Below are positions 21,491 to 29,587 of a DNA stretch of 42,925 nt, piece after piece (the stretch's first letter is position 1; the number at the start of each line of letters is the position of its first letter). Where the stretch lies: positions 1 through 42,925 of the IMG/VR virus record IMGVR_UViG_3300036799_000151. One strand, given 5' to 3'. Below the pieces are notes generated by a model. It saw only the letters and a list, made by a program, of their open reading frames with translations, searched no databases and was not told the origin of the DNA. This stretch comes from a virus. Position numbers and translations under genes: made by a program.

Positions 21491-23332
21491 TCACGGCTCG
21501 ACATTCTGCCAGGTGTCGCCGCTCCAGCCCGGCGGCGAGGCGCCGCCGGCGCTGTTGCCGGCGCCGGCGACGATCGAGCCGACATAGTGCCGGCCCGGAT
21601 TGGTGGGCGCGGTGGCGGCGTCCTGGGGATCGGTGGTGGTCTGGTAGCTCACCCCGCCGCCCGTCCGCTCCGGATCGTCGTAGAAGACGTGGTAGAAGGT
21701 GCCGGTGGTGAGGCTGGTGATCGTCGAGCCGGTCACGCTCACCGGCGCTTTGTCGGTATAGGTCCGCGTATGGGTCTCGACGGCGATCGTCGTGTCGGTC
21801 GCCTGCAGCAGCCCGTCCGGCGGATCGGCGTCGGTGGTGAACGAGGTGCTGATCAGGCCGATCAGGTCGCTGGTGGTCGTCACCGGTTCGCCCTGGGAGA
21901 TCGCCGGCACGCTCGCCGCCGCGATCGGCGCGGGATCGTCGTAGATCTCGGGATTTTCCTCGCGCAGGTTGAGCACGACGCCGAAATCGGCCGAAAGCGA
22001 CCAGTTGGTGACCACCCAGGCGTAGTTCGAAAGCCCGTACCGGGCCGTGGCGAGCCCGACTGTGTCGAGCGCGGAGACCTTCAGCCCCATGATGTTCATG
22101 GGCCAGACGACCGCCTTCTCGCAGCCGGCGCGCTTCAGCATGATGCTGGCAATCCGCTCGGCCCGGTATTTCGAAGTGACGAAGGCGAGATCCAGATTGG
22201 CCTGGCGGATATCGTCGCCGGCCAGGCTCTGGGTGCCGAACGGCATCCCCTGATAGCCGTCCGTCGGCGACACATAGGTGCCCTGGATCTCGTTCGCGGC
22301 CTTGTCCGAGGTCAGGAACGGCGTGACCTGGATCGGGCCGGCAAGGTCGCCCTCCTCGAGCGTTTCGGAGATCTCGACCCAATGCCCGGGCCGCATGAGG
22401 TGCACGCCCTCGACGAAGGCGTAGGAACCGGCGCAATTGGCGACGAAGGTGTCGCGGACCTCGCTCGGCGCCGCGCCCGTCGTGATCCAGGCATCGACCG
22501 CGTAGCGGGCCTCACCCTCGACGAGCTCGTCGCAGACATTGGCCTGGGCGCTGATCCAGATCGGGTCCGGGATCTCGTCCTCATAGGCGCCGAACCCGCC
22601 CTCTTCCCGCGAGAGCGCCATCCAGTGGTAGAAAGCGAGGACCGCATTGTTGCTATACCCGGTCGAGCCGTCGCGCGGATCGAAGATCAAGTCGTGCCCG
22701 TCGACCACCGCGGTGATGTTGGGCATGCCGGCCTGCACGGCCGCGTCGGTCATCTTGAACTTCGCGTAGATCGCCGCGATGCCGTTGCCCTTGTGGGCGC
22801 TGGTCCAGCGGCCGTCGCTTTCCGCGACGAAGGTCGCGTTCGCGGTCTCGCTCTCCTCGCCGAGCTGCAGCCAGAGCCAGGCGGCGCCGGCATAGGCGCC
22901 GCTGGTGACCGCGCCGCCGCCGTCGACCGTCACCACCTCGTCGTTGAGCATCCAATCCGGATTGCCTTGGATATGGTGGCCCGCGATCGCGATCGCGAAA
23001 TAGCGGAAATGGTCGCTGCCCACCTTGCGGGCATGGAAAAAGGCAAGCAGGCCGCCGATCCGCCGGCGGCCGTATAGGATGAAGCTATTGGCGATGCTCT
23101 GGCGGAAGACGGTCGGCGTCGCCGCGCCGGCCGCGCTCGGCCGCGCCGCGGACGGCGCCATCAGCGCATTGAGCGCCACCGAGGCTGCGATCGCCAGGGT
23201 CGTCGCGATCACCGCGGTCGCGATCGCCGAGCTGATCGCCAGCGCGCTGGCGATCGCCGCCGCGATCTGCGGCGCGAAGGCGATCACCGCGACCGCCACG
23301 ACGATCGCCACGATCTTCAGAACCTTGCCCAT
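21491..23332 (-). CDS. Tail tip / host-specificity (J-like) protein
   Basis: 613 residues. The start is ATG 23332; an alternative further upstream would read through the REP-like repeat. Residues 5-58 are a long hydrophobic Ala/Val/Ile segment ('VLKIVAIVVAVAVIAFAPQI'), as in siphophage tail tip proteins of this size. The body contains hub-like regions and fibronectin-like C-terminal repeats ('HYVGSIVAGAGNSAGG'). It likely contacts the receptor and triggers DNA release. Its ribosome site region is partly occupied by the inserted repeat eight bases upstream. Confidence 0.75.
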   Translation of the reverse strand: MGKVLKIVAIVVAVAVIAFAPQIAAAIASALAISSAIATAVIATTLAIAASVALNALMAPSAARPSAAGAATPTVFRQSIANSFILYGRRRIGGLLAFFHARKVGSDHFRYFAIAIAGHHIQGNPDWMLNDEVVTVDGGGAVTSGAYAGAAWLWLQLGEESETANATFVAESDGRWTSAHKGNGIAAIYAKFKMTDAAVQAGMPNITAVVDGHDLIFDPRDGSTGYSNNAVLAFYHWMALSREEGGFGAYEDEIPDPIWISAQANVCDELVEGEARYAVDAWITTGAAPSEVRDTFVANCAGSYAFVEGVHLMRPGHWVEISETLEEGDLAGPIQVTPFLTSDKAANEIQGTYVSPTDGYQGMPFGTQSLAGDDIRQANLDLAFVTSKYRAERIASIMLKRAGCEKAVVWPMNIMGLKVSALDTVGLATARYGLSNYAWVVTNWSLSADFGVVLNLREENPEIYDDPAPIAAASVPAISQGEPVTTTSDLIGLISTSFTTDADPPDGLLQATDTTIAVETHTRTYTDKAPVSVTGSTITSLTTGTFYHVFYDDPERTGGGVSYQTTTDPQDAATAPTNPGRHYVGSIVAGAGNSAGGASPPGWSGDTWQNVEP

Positions 23333-23708
23333 CAGGCACGCCTGTCCCGAGCCGGTCGAGGGGCCAGGCCAGGTCGACCTCGCGCATGCGCACCGTCGCG
23401 CCCATGCAATCGGCAAGCTCTCCGCGGCATATTCCGAGCGCTCCCCGCACCATGACGACGTCGCCGCGGCGCGCCTGCTTCCGGTCGATCGGCGGCCCGA
23501 GGGTCCGGCTCACCAGCTCGCCGAGCGAGCGGACCCCGGCGCGCCGGTAAAGCGCCGCCGCCTCGCGCCAGGAGCGCGGGGGGCCGATTCCGCCGAGCTC
23601 GGCCCAGACGTCACGGCCGGTCGCCTCGCGGATGCGATCGGCTACGGGCTCGGCGCAGTGAACCGACCGCCAGTCTGGATCAGCGCAGCGGGTTGAACTG
23701 CCCGGCAC
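23085..23708 (-). CDS. DUF6950-like tail protein with abnormal extended C-terminus
   Basis: 207 residues from GTG 23708 (GGGGAGGGGG upstream). Residues 10-120 resemble the DUF6950 family usually found next to the tail tip gene ('DWRSVHCAEPVADRIREATG', then 'ARRGDVVMVRGALGICRG'). After 'MREVDLAWPL' the frame enters a REP-like repeat (23340-23363), loses its expected stop and continues about 85 residues through the start of the tail tip gene in another frame ('DRGDRRGGRGDRL...'). The tail is almost certainly not native, so the functional protein may be impaired. Confidence 0.65.
   Translation of the reverse strand: MPGSSTRCADPDWRSVHCAEPVADRIREATGRDVWAELGGIGPPRSWREAAALYRRAGVRSLGELVSRTLGPPIDRKQARRGDVVMVRGALGICRGELADCMGATVRMREVDLAWPLDRLGTGVPDGQGSEDRGDRRGGRGDRLRAADRGGDRQRAGDQLGDRDRGDRDDPGDRSLGGAQCADGAVRGAAERGRRGDADRLPPEHRQ
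23340..23363. repeat. REP-like palindromic repeat, copy 2
   Basis: The element starts GCCTGTCCCGAG and ends GTCGAGGGG; 19 of 24 positions are identical to the inverted copy at 18299-18322. It sits exactly at the junction of the DUF6950-like gene and the tail tip gene, in coding sequence of the former. Confidence 0.65.
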
Positions 23709-24342
23709 CGCCGCCGCCCCCTCCCCCGCCGCCGCCGCCAACGCCCCCGGAGACGGCCGATTGCTCGGCCTGGGCCCAGATGATCGGAATCTCGGCCATC
23801 TGGCTGACATATTGGAAGAAGAGGTCGCCCGGATATTTGCGCTGCTGATATTCGTCGGTGAACCGCTTGATGGATGGGCGGCGCTGGTCGATCGCGCGGC
23901 TTTCGCCGGTGATCTCGACCGAGAGCGACGTGCCCCCATCGGTGATCTTGTAATCGTCGAGGCGGCCGCGCCAGATCAGCTTGGTCGCCAGGACCGAATG
24001 CCAGTTGTCGCCCAGCTCGAGCACGCCGACATAGACTTCGAACAGGCAGCCGCGCACGGCCTGGTCGGCGATGTCGTCGCGGAATTCGGACGGGATCTCG
24101 AAAAGGCTGACCTTGATTCCGGTCGCCGAGCCGTCGGTCGACTCGCCGATCGCGTCGATCGCGCCGACGCCGCCGGCGCCGGTCCAGTCGCGCGAGATGC
24201 CCGAGCTGTCGCCGAAAGTGAGCGTGCCCTGCCCGGTCCAGGCATAGACCGGATCGGGCAATTCGATCCGGACCGCGAGGAACGGCCTGACCACGGGCTC
24301 CGCGATCGCGTCGCCCAGCTCGGGCGGGAGGTCCCGGCTCAT
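23680..24342 (-). CDS. Tail hub-region protein with polyglycine C-terminus
   Basis: 220 residues. The N-terminal 190 residues are beta-rich ('VRPFLAVRIELPDPVYAWTG', 'VYVGVLELGDNWHSVLATKL', 'YPGDLFFQYVSQMAEIPIIW') and occupy the position of distal tail/hub proteins. The C-terminus is a run of about 12 Gly interrupted once, then 'AGQFNPLR'. The GC-rich run that encodes it (around 23708-23745) also serves as the ribosome site of the next gene, which starts inside it. Overlaps TMP by four bases. Confidence 0.7.
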   Translation of the reverse strand: MSRDLPPELGDAIAEPVVRPFLAVRIELPDPVYAWTGQGTLTFGDSSGISRDWTGAGGVGAIDAIGESTDGSATGIKVSLFEIPSEFRDDIADQAVRGCLFEVYVGVLELGDNWHSVLATKLIWRGRLDDYKITDGGTSLSVEITGESRAIDQRRPSIKRFTDEYQQRKYPGDLFFQYVSQMAEIPIIWAQAEQSAVSGGVGGGGGGGGGGGAGQFNPLR

Positions 24343-26774
24343 CCGGCCCGCCGACGCGCCTGCTGGATCGCGCCGATCGTGTCGAACTTCACCGCCTGCA
24401 GGCCCTGCACGAACTCCTGCTGGGTGATCGCGACCCCATCGAACTGGATATGCTGGTGGATCGTGATGTCGCCGCGGCCGCCGACGAGCTCATGGTTGGG
24501 GATGATGGCGCCAGAGCGCGAAGGGGTGAACCATTCAGGGCCGTTCTCGCCGACGACATAGCCTTGGCCGCTAGTGACCGGGCCGCCCATCGCCCGACGT
24601 TGCGGGACCACCGAACCGATGATCGAGGCGATCGCGCCGCCGATGCCGCCGCCCTTGGAGCCGCTCCCTATGCGACTGAACAGATTCTCGATCAGCGCGT
24701 CGCCGATCGCGTAGAGGACGTTGAGCGCGATGTCCTTCAGCGAGCCGAACCCGCGCATCATCTGCTTGAGCCCGTTCTCGATCGTGTCGTTGATCGTCCG
24801 GCCGAGCTCGTTGCCGGCGCGATTCAGCCGCGAGAAGGCGTCGACGCCCTGGTCGCCGAGCTCGCCGAAAGCCTCGGTGGCCGCGCCGATCTGCCCGGCA
24901 TTGATCGGCACGACATTGTCCAGCGCGCCGTTCTGCAGGAAAAGCCGCCGGCGCGCCTCGGCCTGCGCCGCCGGGCTGAGCCCTGCCCCGCCGATCGAGG
25001 TAAGATCGGCCTCGAGCTGGATGCGGCGGCGATTCTCCGGGAAGAGCCGATCGAGCAGTCCACTGAGCGCGCGGAAATGCTCGCCCGCAGCCGCGGCGGC
25101 ATCGGCTGCCGGCCGGACCATCTCTGCGTCCAGCCGGCGCATGTGCTGGCCGATCTCGTCGACCATGTCAGGGATCCAGCTATGGCCGACGACCCGGTCA
25201 TACAGCCATGCGAATGCGCCTTCGATCGCGTGGATGGGCGCCATGAACAAGACGACCAGATCGTTGAACTTGTCGACCAGCCACGTCTTGGCCCCCTCGT
25301 AGAGCCGCCGCAGCGAGGCGAGCGCGCCGGGCACTACGCCATCGATGACCCGGCCCAGCGTATGCCAGACCCCGATCACAAGGGCCTTGGTGGCCTCCCA
25401 TGCGCCCGACCAGTCGCCCCGAAGGAGAGCGACGACCAGGTTGAGCGCATTGGCGATCAGCTCGACGAAGCCGGCGAAGAATGCGATATAGCCGCGCAAC
25501 ATCGCGACCGCTCCCGGGCCGAAGACGTCGATCAGGATTCCCGCCAGCTGGACGAGGCCTTGGCCGACTTGGGCCACGGCCTGGCCGAACGGCCCGTTCC
25601 AGAGCGCGGACAGCGCGTTGGAGACCGCCGTGATCGCATCCCGGACGGCAGGGCCGAGCGCGGTGTTTAGTGCCTCGCCGACCTGCTGGAGCAGAGGCGA
25701 GATGCGCTGCCAGTTCAGGTAAATGAGCGCGGCCGCGCCGGCGAGGATGGCGATCTCCGGAAGCAGACCGGCAAGCGCCACGCCGAGCCCTCCGCCCGCC
25801 GCGCCGGCCACGCCCCAGGCCGTCGCCAGTCCGGTGACCACCGGCGCGAGCTCGGCGATGAGGGGCAGCAGCCGGCCGAACATGCCGACGAGGGGCCCGA
25901 CGACGAGCAGGATGGGCCCAAAGGCGGCGGCGATCGCCGCGGCGCCGACCGCGATCTCCTGGGTGCGCGGCGACAGTTGGTTGAATTTATCCAGGAGGGT
26001 GGTGAGGCCGCGCGTCAGCGGCGGCAACACGCGGAGAGCGATGGCGCCGACGACTTCCTGGAACTCGTGCCAGGACTGGCGCATCTCGGCATCAGGCCGC
26101 GCCGCCCGCGCTGCCGCGGCGGCGCCGCCGAACTCCCGCTCGAGCTCCCGCAAGATGACGTTCTGGGCGCCGGCCGCGTTGCCCGTGGCGACGAAGCCGC
26201 GGATCATGGTCTCCTGATCCGCGGAGAACGCGACGCCCACGCGACGCAGGGCGGTGAGCCCGCGGATCGGATCGTTCAGCGCGCGGCCGATCATGATCGT
26301 CGCCGGCTGCAGATCCTCGCGCAGGCGCGTCGCCATGTTGACGGCGGCGAGCTGGGCGCGGTCGAAATTATCGCCGGTCACCTGCCCGAACGTCAGCATG
26401 TTCGCGGTGACGTTGCGGAGGATGTCGTCGGTGTGGAAAAGCGAGATGCGCTCGAGGGCGTGAGCCGCCTCCTCGAGCTGCTCCTTCGTCCTGCCGGCGA
26501 CCGGCCCCATCGAGTGCAGCGCCGCCTCGACCTGGCCGAGCGCGTCGCGGGTCTCGATCGCGACGGGGATCGCCTCGTGCAGCAGCTCGGCGAACGGCGC
26601 GGTGATGGCCGCGCTCATCCCGATGCCGATATGGGTGATGCGCTCGCCGAGCTCGTGGAACTGGCGCTGCGTTCGCGCCAGCAGCCGCTGGGCATGGGTG
26701 GCGCCGCGCTCGAACGCGGACGTGTCCATGCTCAGCAGGATCGCGAGGTTGCCGATCAGGCTGGATCCGGCCAT
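24339..26774 (-). CDS. Tail tape measure protein
   Basis: 811 residues from ATG 26774, which overlaps the chaperone stop (TGATG). N-terminal helical region with 'AQRLLARTQRQFHELGERIT', several hydrophobic segments in the middle (about 275-350 and 410-460), and a C-terminal block 'GYVVGENGPEWFTPSRSGAI' typical of tape measure proteins. It sets tail length and helps DNA injection. Position after the frameshifted chaperone pair and before hub genes is diagnostic. Confidence 0.93.
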   Translation of the reverse strand: MAGSSLIGNLAILLSMDTSAFERGATHAQRLLARTQRQFHELGERITHIGIGMSAAITAPFAELLHEAIPVAIETRDALGQVEAALHSMGPVAGRTKEQLEEAAHALERISLFHTDDILRNVTANMLTFGQVTGDNFDRAQLAAVNMATRLREDLQPATIMIGRALNDPIRGLTALRRVGVAFSADQETMIRGFVATGNAAGAQNVILRELEREFGGAAAAARAARPDAEMRQSWHEFQEVVGAIALRVLPPLTRGLTTLLDKFNQLSPRTQEIAVGAAAIAAAFGPILLVVGPLVGMFGRLLPLIAELAPVVTGLATAWGVAGAAGGGLGVALAGLLPEIAILAGAAALIYLNWQRISPLLQQVGEALNTALGPAVRDAITAVSNALSALWNGPFGQAVAQVGQGLVQLAGILIDVFGPGAVAMLRGYIAFFAGFVELIANALNLVVALLRGDWSGAWEATKALVIGVWHTLGRVIDGVVPGALASLRRLYEGAKTWLVDKFNDLVVLFMAPIHAIEGAFAWLYDRVVGHSWIPDMVDEIGQHMRRLDAEMVRPAADAAAAAGEHFRALSGLLDRLFPENRRRIQLEADLTSIGGAGLSPAAQAEARRRLFLQNGALDNVVPINAGQIGAATEAFGELGDQGVDAFSRLNRAGNELGRTINDTIENGLKQMMRGFGSLKDIALNVLYAIGDALIENLFSRIGSGSKGGGIGGAIASIIGSVVPQRRAMGGPVTSGQGYVVGENGPEWFTPSRSGAIIPNHELVGGRGDITIHQHIQFDGVAITQQEFVQGLQAVKFDTIGAIQQARRRAG

Positions 26775-27480
26775 CAATTAGCCTTTCTGATCGACATCGG
26801 CGTCCCGCTCGCTTTCATCGCGCGCAGGATGGCGAGCATTTGCGCCGGCGACTGGGCGCGGGGCCGCAGCTCGGCGAGATAGTCAGCGAGCGGCTTCAGC
26901 CGTTCGGCCCGCGCCAACCGCGCCGATTGCCAGGCGCCGAACATCGCGAGCTCGAAATCGCGCCGCTCCCGCCGTTCGCAGCCGTCGAGGATCGCGCGAT
27001 AGGTCGCCGGGGTCTGGTCCCAGAAGGTCTCGGCCGGCTGTCGCGCCTCGACCCAGACGGCGAGCAGGCCTAGCCAGTCTTCCTTGCGCGGGACGGAGGG
27101 TTTGCGGCCGACTTGCCGTCACCCTCCTTCACCAGCGCCGCGGCGACGGCCTCGCCCAGCAGCGCCCCGACCCGCTCGAAGCCCAGCTCGTCGACCAACT
27201 CCTCGATCGCGCCCTCGGTCAGGTCCGGATGATGCTTCAGCAGCGCGCACTCGAAGAGCTTGCCGATGCCCGTCAGGCTGACGCCCGCGCCGGCCGCCGC
27301 GAGCTTGGCCGGGTCGCCGGCGTCTTCCGGCGAGAGCCCGGGCATGGCCTGCTGCAGCGCTTGGAAGAAGGGCAGGTCGTAATGGGCCTCGACGGCCTTC
27401 ATGGCCCGAAAGCCGAAGACGGCGGTATATTTGACGCCGCCCGCCTCGAACGTGACGAGGCCTTGGGGATCGCTCGCCAT
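26774..27480 (-). CDS. Tail assembly chaperone fusion made by -1 frameshift (GT-like)
   Basis: A 235-residue product: 128 residues from the frame starting at 27480, then a -1 slip at 27097-27103 into a frame of 107 residues ending at 26774. The second frame ('EDWLGLLAVWVEARQPAETF', 'ERRERRDFELAMFGAWQSAR', ending 'MSIRKAN') has no usable start codon after its upstream stop, so it can only be expressed by the slip. This is the lambda G/GT arrangement: the fusion binds tape measure and tail tube proteins during assembly. It directly precedes the tape measure gene. Confidence 0.85.
27070..27480 (-). CDS. Tail assembly chaperone, unshifted form (G-like)
   Basis: 136 residues. Helical, with 'KYTAVFGFRAMKAVEAHYDL' and 'EGAIEELVDELGFERVGALL'. 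It lies between tail tube and tape measure, where siphophages place the abundant chaperone. Translation normally stops at TAG (27070-27072), eight codons after the slippery site; a minority of ribosomes would shift to make the longer fusion. Confidence 0.85.
   Translation of the reverse strand: MASDPQGLVTFEAGGVKYTAVFGFRAMKAVEAHYDLPFFQALQQAMPGLSPEDAGDPAKLAAAGAGVSLTGIGKLFECALLKHHPDLTEGAIEELVDELGFERVGALLGEAVAAALVKEGDGKSAANPPSRARKTG
27097..27103 (-). promoter_or_regulatory. Programmed -1 frameshift site AAACCCT
   Basis: Reading the minus strand in the upstream frame, the codons are GCA AAC CCT, giving A-AAC-CCT. This is the canonical X-XXY-YYZ heptamer (X=A, Y=C, Z=T). A simultaneous slip to AAA CCC enters the only frame encoding the downstream chaperone half. 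The stop codon follows eight codons later. Confidence 0.85.
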
Positions 27481-27482
27481 GA

Positions 27483-27908
27483 TCAGCCGCCCGCTTCGCT
27501 GGAGTCGCCGGTGAAGCGGACGGTGAGCGTGGCGGTCATCCGATCGTCGATCGGGATCTTGCGCTCATAGCCCTTGACCAGGCAGGCGCCCGTCACCTCC
27601 CAGGTGGCGTCGCCGTCGGGCACGACGATCTTGTAATTGCGCACGTTCCCGTCCGCGAGGGCCGCGCGGATGATGACGTCCGTCGCCGACCCGGGGAGAT
27701 AGTTCATCTCGAACGTGCCGTCCCCGTCCTCGATCAGGCCGGCGACATATTCGCGCCGGCGGTTGGGCGATTCGAAGTGCGTCGCCTCCACGTCCGTGAC
27801 CTTGGGACTGGGGAGCGTGACGCCGGTGATCTCGCCGAGCTTGGTGAGAGCCCCGTTCGCGTCGTCGAGCCAGAATTGGGCGCCATACCCGATAGTAACG
27901 TCTGCCAT
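27483..27908 (-). CDS. Major tail tube protein
   Basis: 141 residues, size and pattern of siphophage tail tube proteins: 'GEITGVTLPSPKVTDVEATH', 'REYVAGLIEDGDGTFEMNYL', ending in beta strands ('RMTATLTVRFTGDS'). It polymerises around the tape measure to form the tail. Lies between tail terminator and chaperones. Confidence 0.88.
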   Translation of the reverse strand: MADVTIGYGAQFWLDDANGALTKLGEITGVTLPSPKVTDVEATHFESPNRRREYVAGLIEDGDGTFEMNYLPGSATDVIIRAALADGNVRNYKIVVPDGDATWEVTGACLVKGYERKIPIDDRMTATLTVRFTGDSSEAGG

Positions 27909-27921
27909 TTGAATGCCTCCT

Positions 27922-28317
27922 TCAGGCGGCTGAGCGGTTGATGATCAAGTCCACGCTGGTTCGGTGGATGAAGTTGGTGGCGGTCTGCTCGCCGAGGTCG
28001 CGCTTTGCGTCGATGAAGGTCCGCGCGAAGCGCCAGCCATTGGCCGTCCAGGGCCCGGCGATCGCATCGATCATTGCCTCCGCCAGGGCATTGGCCACGG
28101 TGTAGCTTTCGGCCCAGCAATCAGCTTGGACGCGCGCCGGGATCAGCGACTGGAACCCGCCCATCGTCTGTGGCCGGCTGTCGGAGACCAGGGTCAACGT
28201 GACCGCCGGGAAGCCGTCTTCCTGGGGGCGCTCGACCCAGGACACGCGGTCCTCGGCGATATCCGTGACGGCCTGGGTCGCGAGCGCTCGCGCGAGGAGC
28301 GCTTCCTGCCATTGCAC
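27922..28317 (-). CDS. Tail completion/terminator protein (DUF3168)
   Basis: 131 residues beginning 'MQWQEALLARALATQAVTDI', with 'VSWVERPQEDGFPAVTLTLV' and 'ARVQADCWAESYTVANALAE', the recognisable pattern of DUF3168. Members cap the tail tube and join it to the head. It is located between the gp10-like protein and the tail tube. Confidence 0.88.
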   Translation of the reverse strand: MQWQEALLARALATQAVTDIAEDRVSWVERPQEDGFPAVTLTLVSDSRPQTMGGFQSLIPARVQADCWAESYTVANALAEAMIDAIAGPWTANGWRFARTFIDAKRDLGEQTATNFIHRTSVDLIINRSAA

Positions 28318-28318
28318 G

Positions 28319-28804
28319 TCAGCCTCCAGATCTCGCGGAGCGGGCAGCGAGGCGCGCGGCCGCGCGCTGGATCTCGTCCCAGAGGTTGGTCTTCACATAT
28401 TCGAGGGCGCCCTCGGCCTTCGCGTCCCAAGTGGGCCGCATGAAGGGATGAGCGACGTTGTGGATCGATCCGAATTCCTCGAGCGCGGCGTAGGGAAGGA
28501 CGCCGACGCCGCCGGCCGGGCCGACCGCCATCACGATCCCATGGGAGCGGGCGCTCTCGAACACGCCCGGCGAAAGGAACCGCGGGCCGCCGTGATACCA
28601 TTCGGCGCGCCGCGTCCCGCGCTCCGAAACGGAGACGCTGAACGCAAGCCGTCCCGAGCGGTCGGGCGCACCGGCGGATGCCTGGGCGGCCATCGGCTCG
28701 AGCGCGCCCCGGGCGATGCGCCGGAGCACGTTCTTGGCCGTGGCCCGCGGCAACTCGCCCAGTGCGCGATCGCACTCGCGAAAGCCGCGCAGATCAACAC
28801 CCAA
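28319..28804 (-). CDS. HK97 gp10-family neck/tail completion protein
   Basis: 161 residues; the apparent start is TTG at 28804 ('MGVDLRGFRECDRALGELPR'). Family signature: helical N-terminus, 'PDRSGRLAFSVSVSERG', 'YAALEEFGS' and 'HPFMRPTWDAK'. Sits between head closure and terminator genes as expected. Confidence 0.85.
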   Translation of the reverse strand: MGVDLRGFRECDRALGELPRATAKNVLRRIARGALEPMAAQASAGAPDRSGRLAFSVSVSERGTRRAEWYHGGPRFLSPGVFESARSHGIVMAVGPAGGVGVLPYAALEEFGSIHNVAHPFMRPTWDAKAEGALEYVKTNLWDEIQRAAARLAARSARSGG

Positions 28805-28813
28805 CGATCGCGC

Positions 28814-29224
28814 CTAGAGCGCGACGCCGCTCGCCTGGATCTCGACGGCGACGACCGCGGCCGAGGTCGCGATGCCCAGCACGCAGGAATATTCCCCGGA
28901 GCCCACGTCGGCGACCGGGCAGATCCCGCCCGGCGTGTCCGACTGGTAATAAGCGACACCGGCCGTGACGGTGGCGCCGATCGTGATCGGGCCGCCCTTC
29001 AGGATGGCGAGGGGCTGGCCGTTGGCGGCGCCGTTCAGCGCGATCCCGCGCGGCGTGCGCGCCGCGGCGGTCGCCGAATTGCTGTCCGCGAGCAGATATT
29101 TGCCGGTGGCGGCGTCGCGATAGACGGTCTGTCCCGCGGTGATCGTGGCGCCGGCGGTGCCGTGCTCGATGTCGGCGCCGCTGCCGGCGATGACGGAGGC
29201 GGCGGTGATGGTCAGGTCGGCCAT
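28814..29224 (-). CDS. Structural / head decoration-like protein
   Basis: 136 residues rich in Ala, Gly, Thr and Val ('ADIEHGTAGATITAGQTVYR', 'GQPLAILKGGPITIGATVTA', 'YYQSDTPGGICPVADVGSGE'). This resembles the small beta-rich proteins often found near connectors and likened to trimeric decoration proteins. No enzyme motif. A capsid-surface role is inferred. Confidence 0.6.
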   Translation of the reverse strand: MADLTITAASVIAGSGADIEHGTAGATITAGQTVYRDAATGKYLLADSNSATAAARTPRGIALNGAANGQPLAILKGGPITIGATVTAGVAYYQSDTPGGICPVADVGSGEYSCVLGIATSAAVVAVEIQASGVAL

Positions 29225-29236
29225 GAAAGGTTGCTC

Positions 29237-29587
29237 CTAGGCTTTGCGGGTGGCGGTGATGTCGATCGCGTCGCGCCCGAAGGGCACGGCGCTGGAAATG
29301 TCCCAGATGGGCGAGGCCGCGGTCGGCGCGGCGAAGGGCTCGAAGCGGAGGCGATCCTTGGCGGTGACGCCGCCCGCGAGCCCGCCGCGGCGGATCCGGA
29401 AGGTCGCCGGCGCCGAGGCCGATTCCTGCGCGGCCTCGCGCCGCTCCATGCCGGTGCCATAGCTGACCTGGGCGCGGACCTCGGCGATCGTCTCCCAGTC
29501 GCCGGTCTTGCCGCCATAGCCGTCCCGGCCGGCGGCCTGGCGCTCGATGCGGATGCGCTCGGTGAGCGCGCCGGCGGCGAGGCTCAC
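29237..29587 (-). CDS. Head closure (head-tail joining) protein
   Basis: 116 residues from GTG 29587, overlapping the connector stop (GTGA). Starts 'LAAGALTERIRIERQAAGRD' and contains 'GDWETIAEVRAQVSYGTG' and 'FRIRRGG', typical of the SPP1 gp16/HK97 head closure family. It plugs the portal after DNA packaging. A longer in-frame extension upstream is a shadow over the connector gene. Confidence 0.85.
   Translation of the reverse strand: MSLAAGALTERIRIERQAAGRDGYGGKTGDWETIAEVRAQVSYGTGMERREAAQESASAPATFRIRRGGLAGGVTAKDRLRFEPFAAPTAASPIWDISSAVPFGRDAIDITATRKA

Noticed and set aside
23700-23750. CCGCCGCC-type run as a tandem repeat or CRISPR-like array
   Set aside because: It is a polyglycine-coding segment at a gene overlap. 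No spaced repeats of CRISPR type were seen anywhere in the window.
17164-28461. Isolated near-matches to a DnaA box (TTATCCACA), such as TGTGGATCG near 17165 and 28456 and TTATCCAGG near 25987
   Set aside because: They are single, imperfect and inside coding genes, with no cluster or AT-rich unwinding region nearby. No origin can be called.
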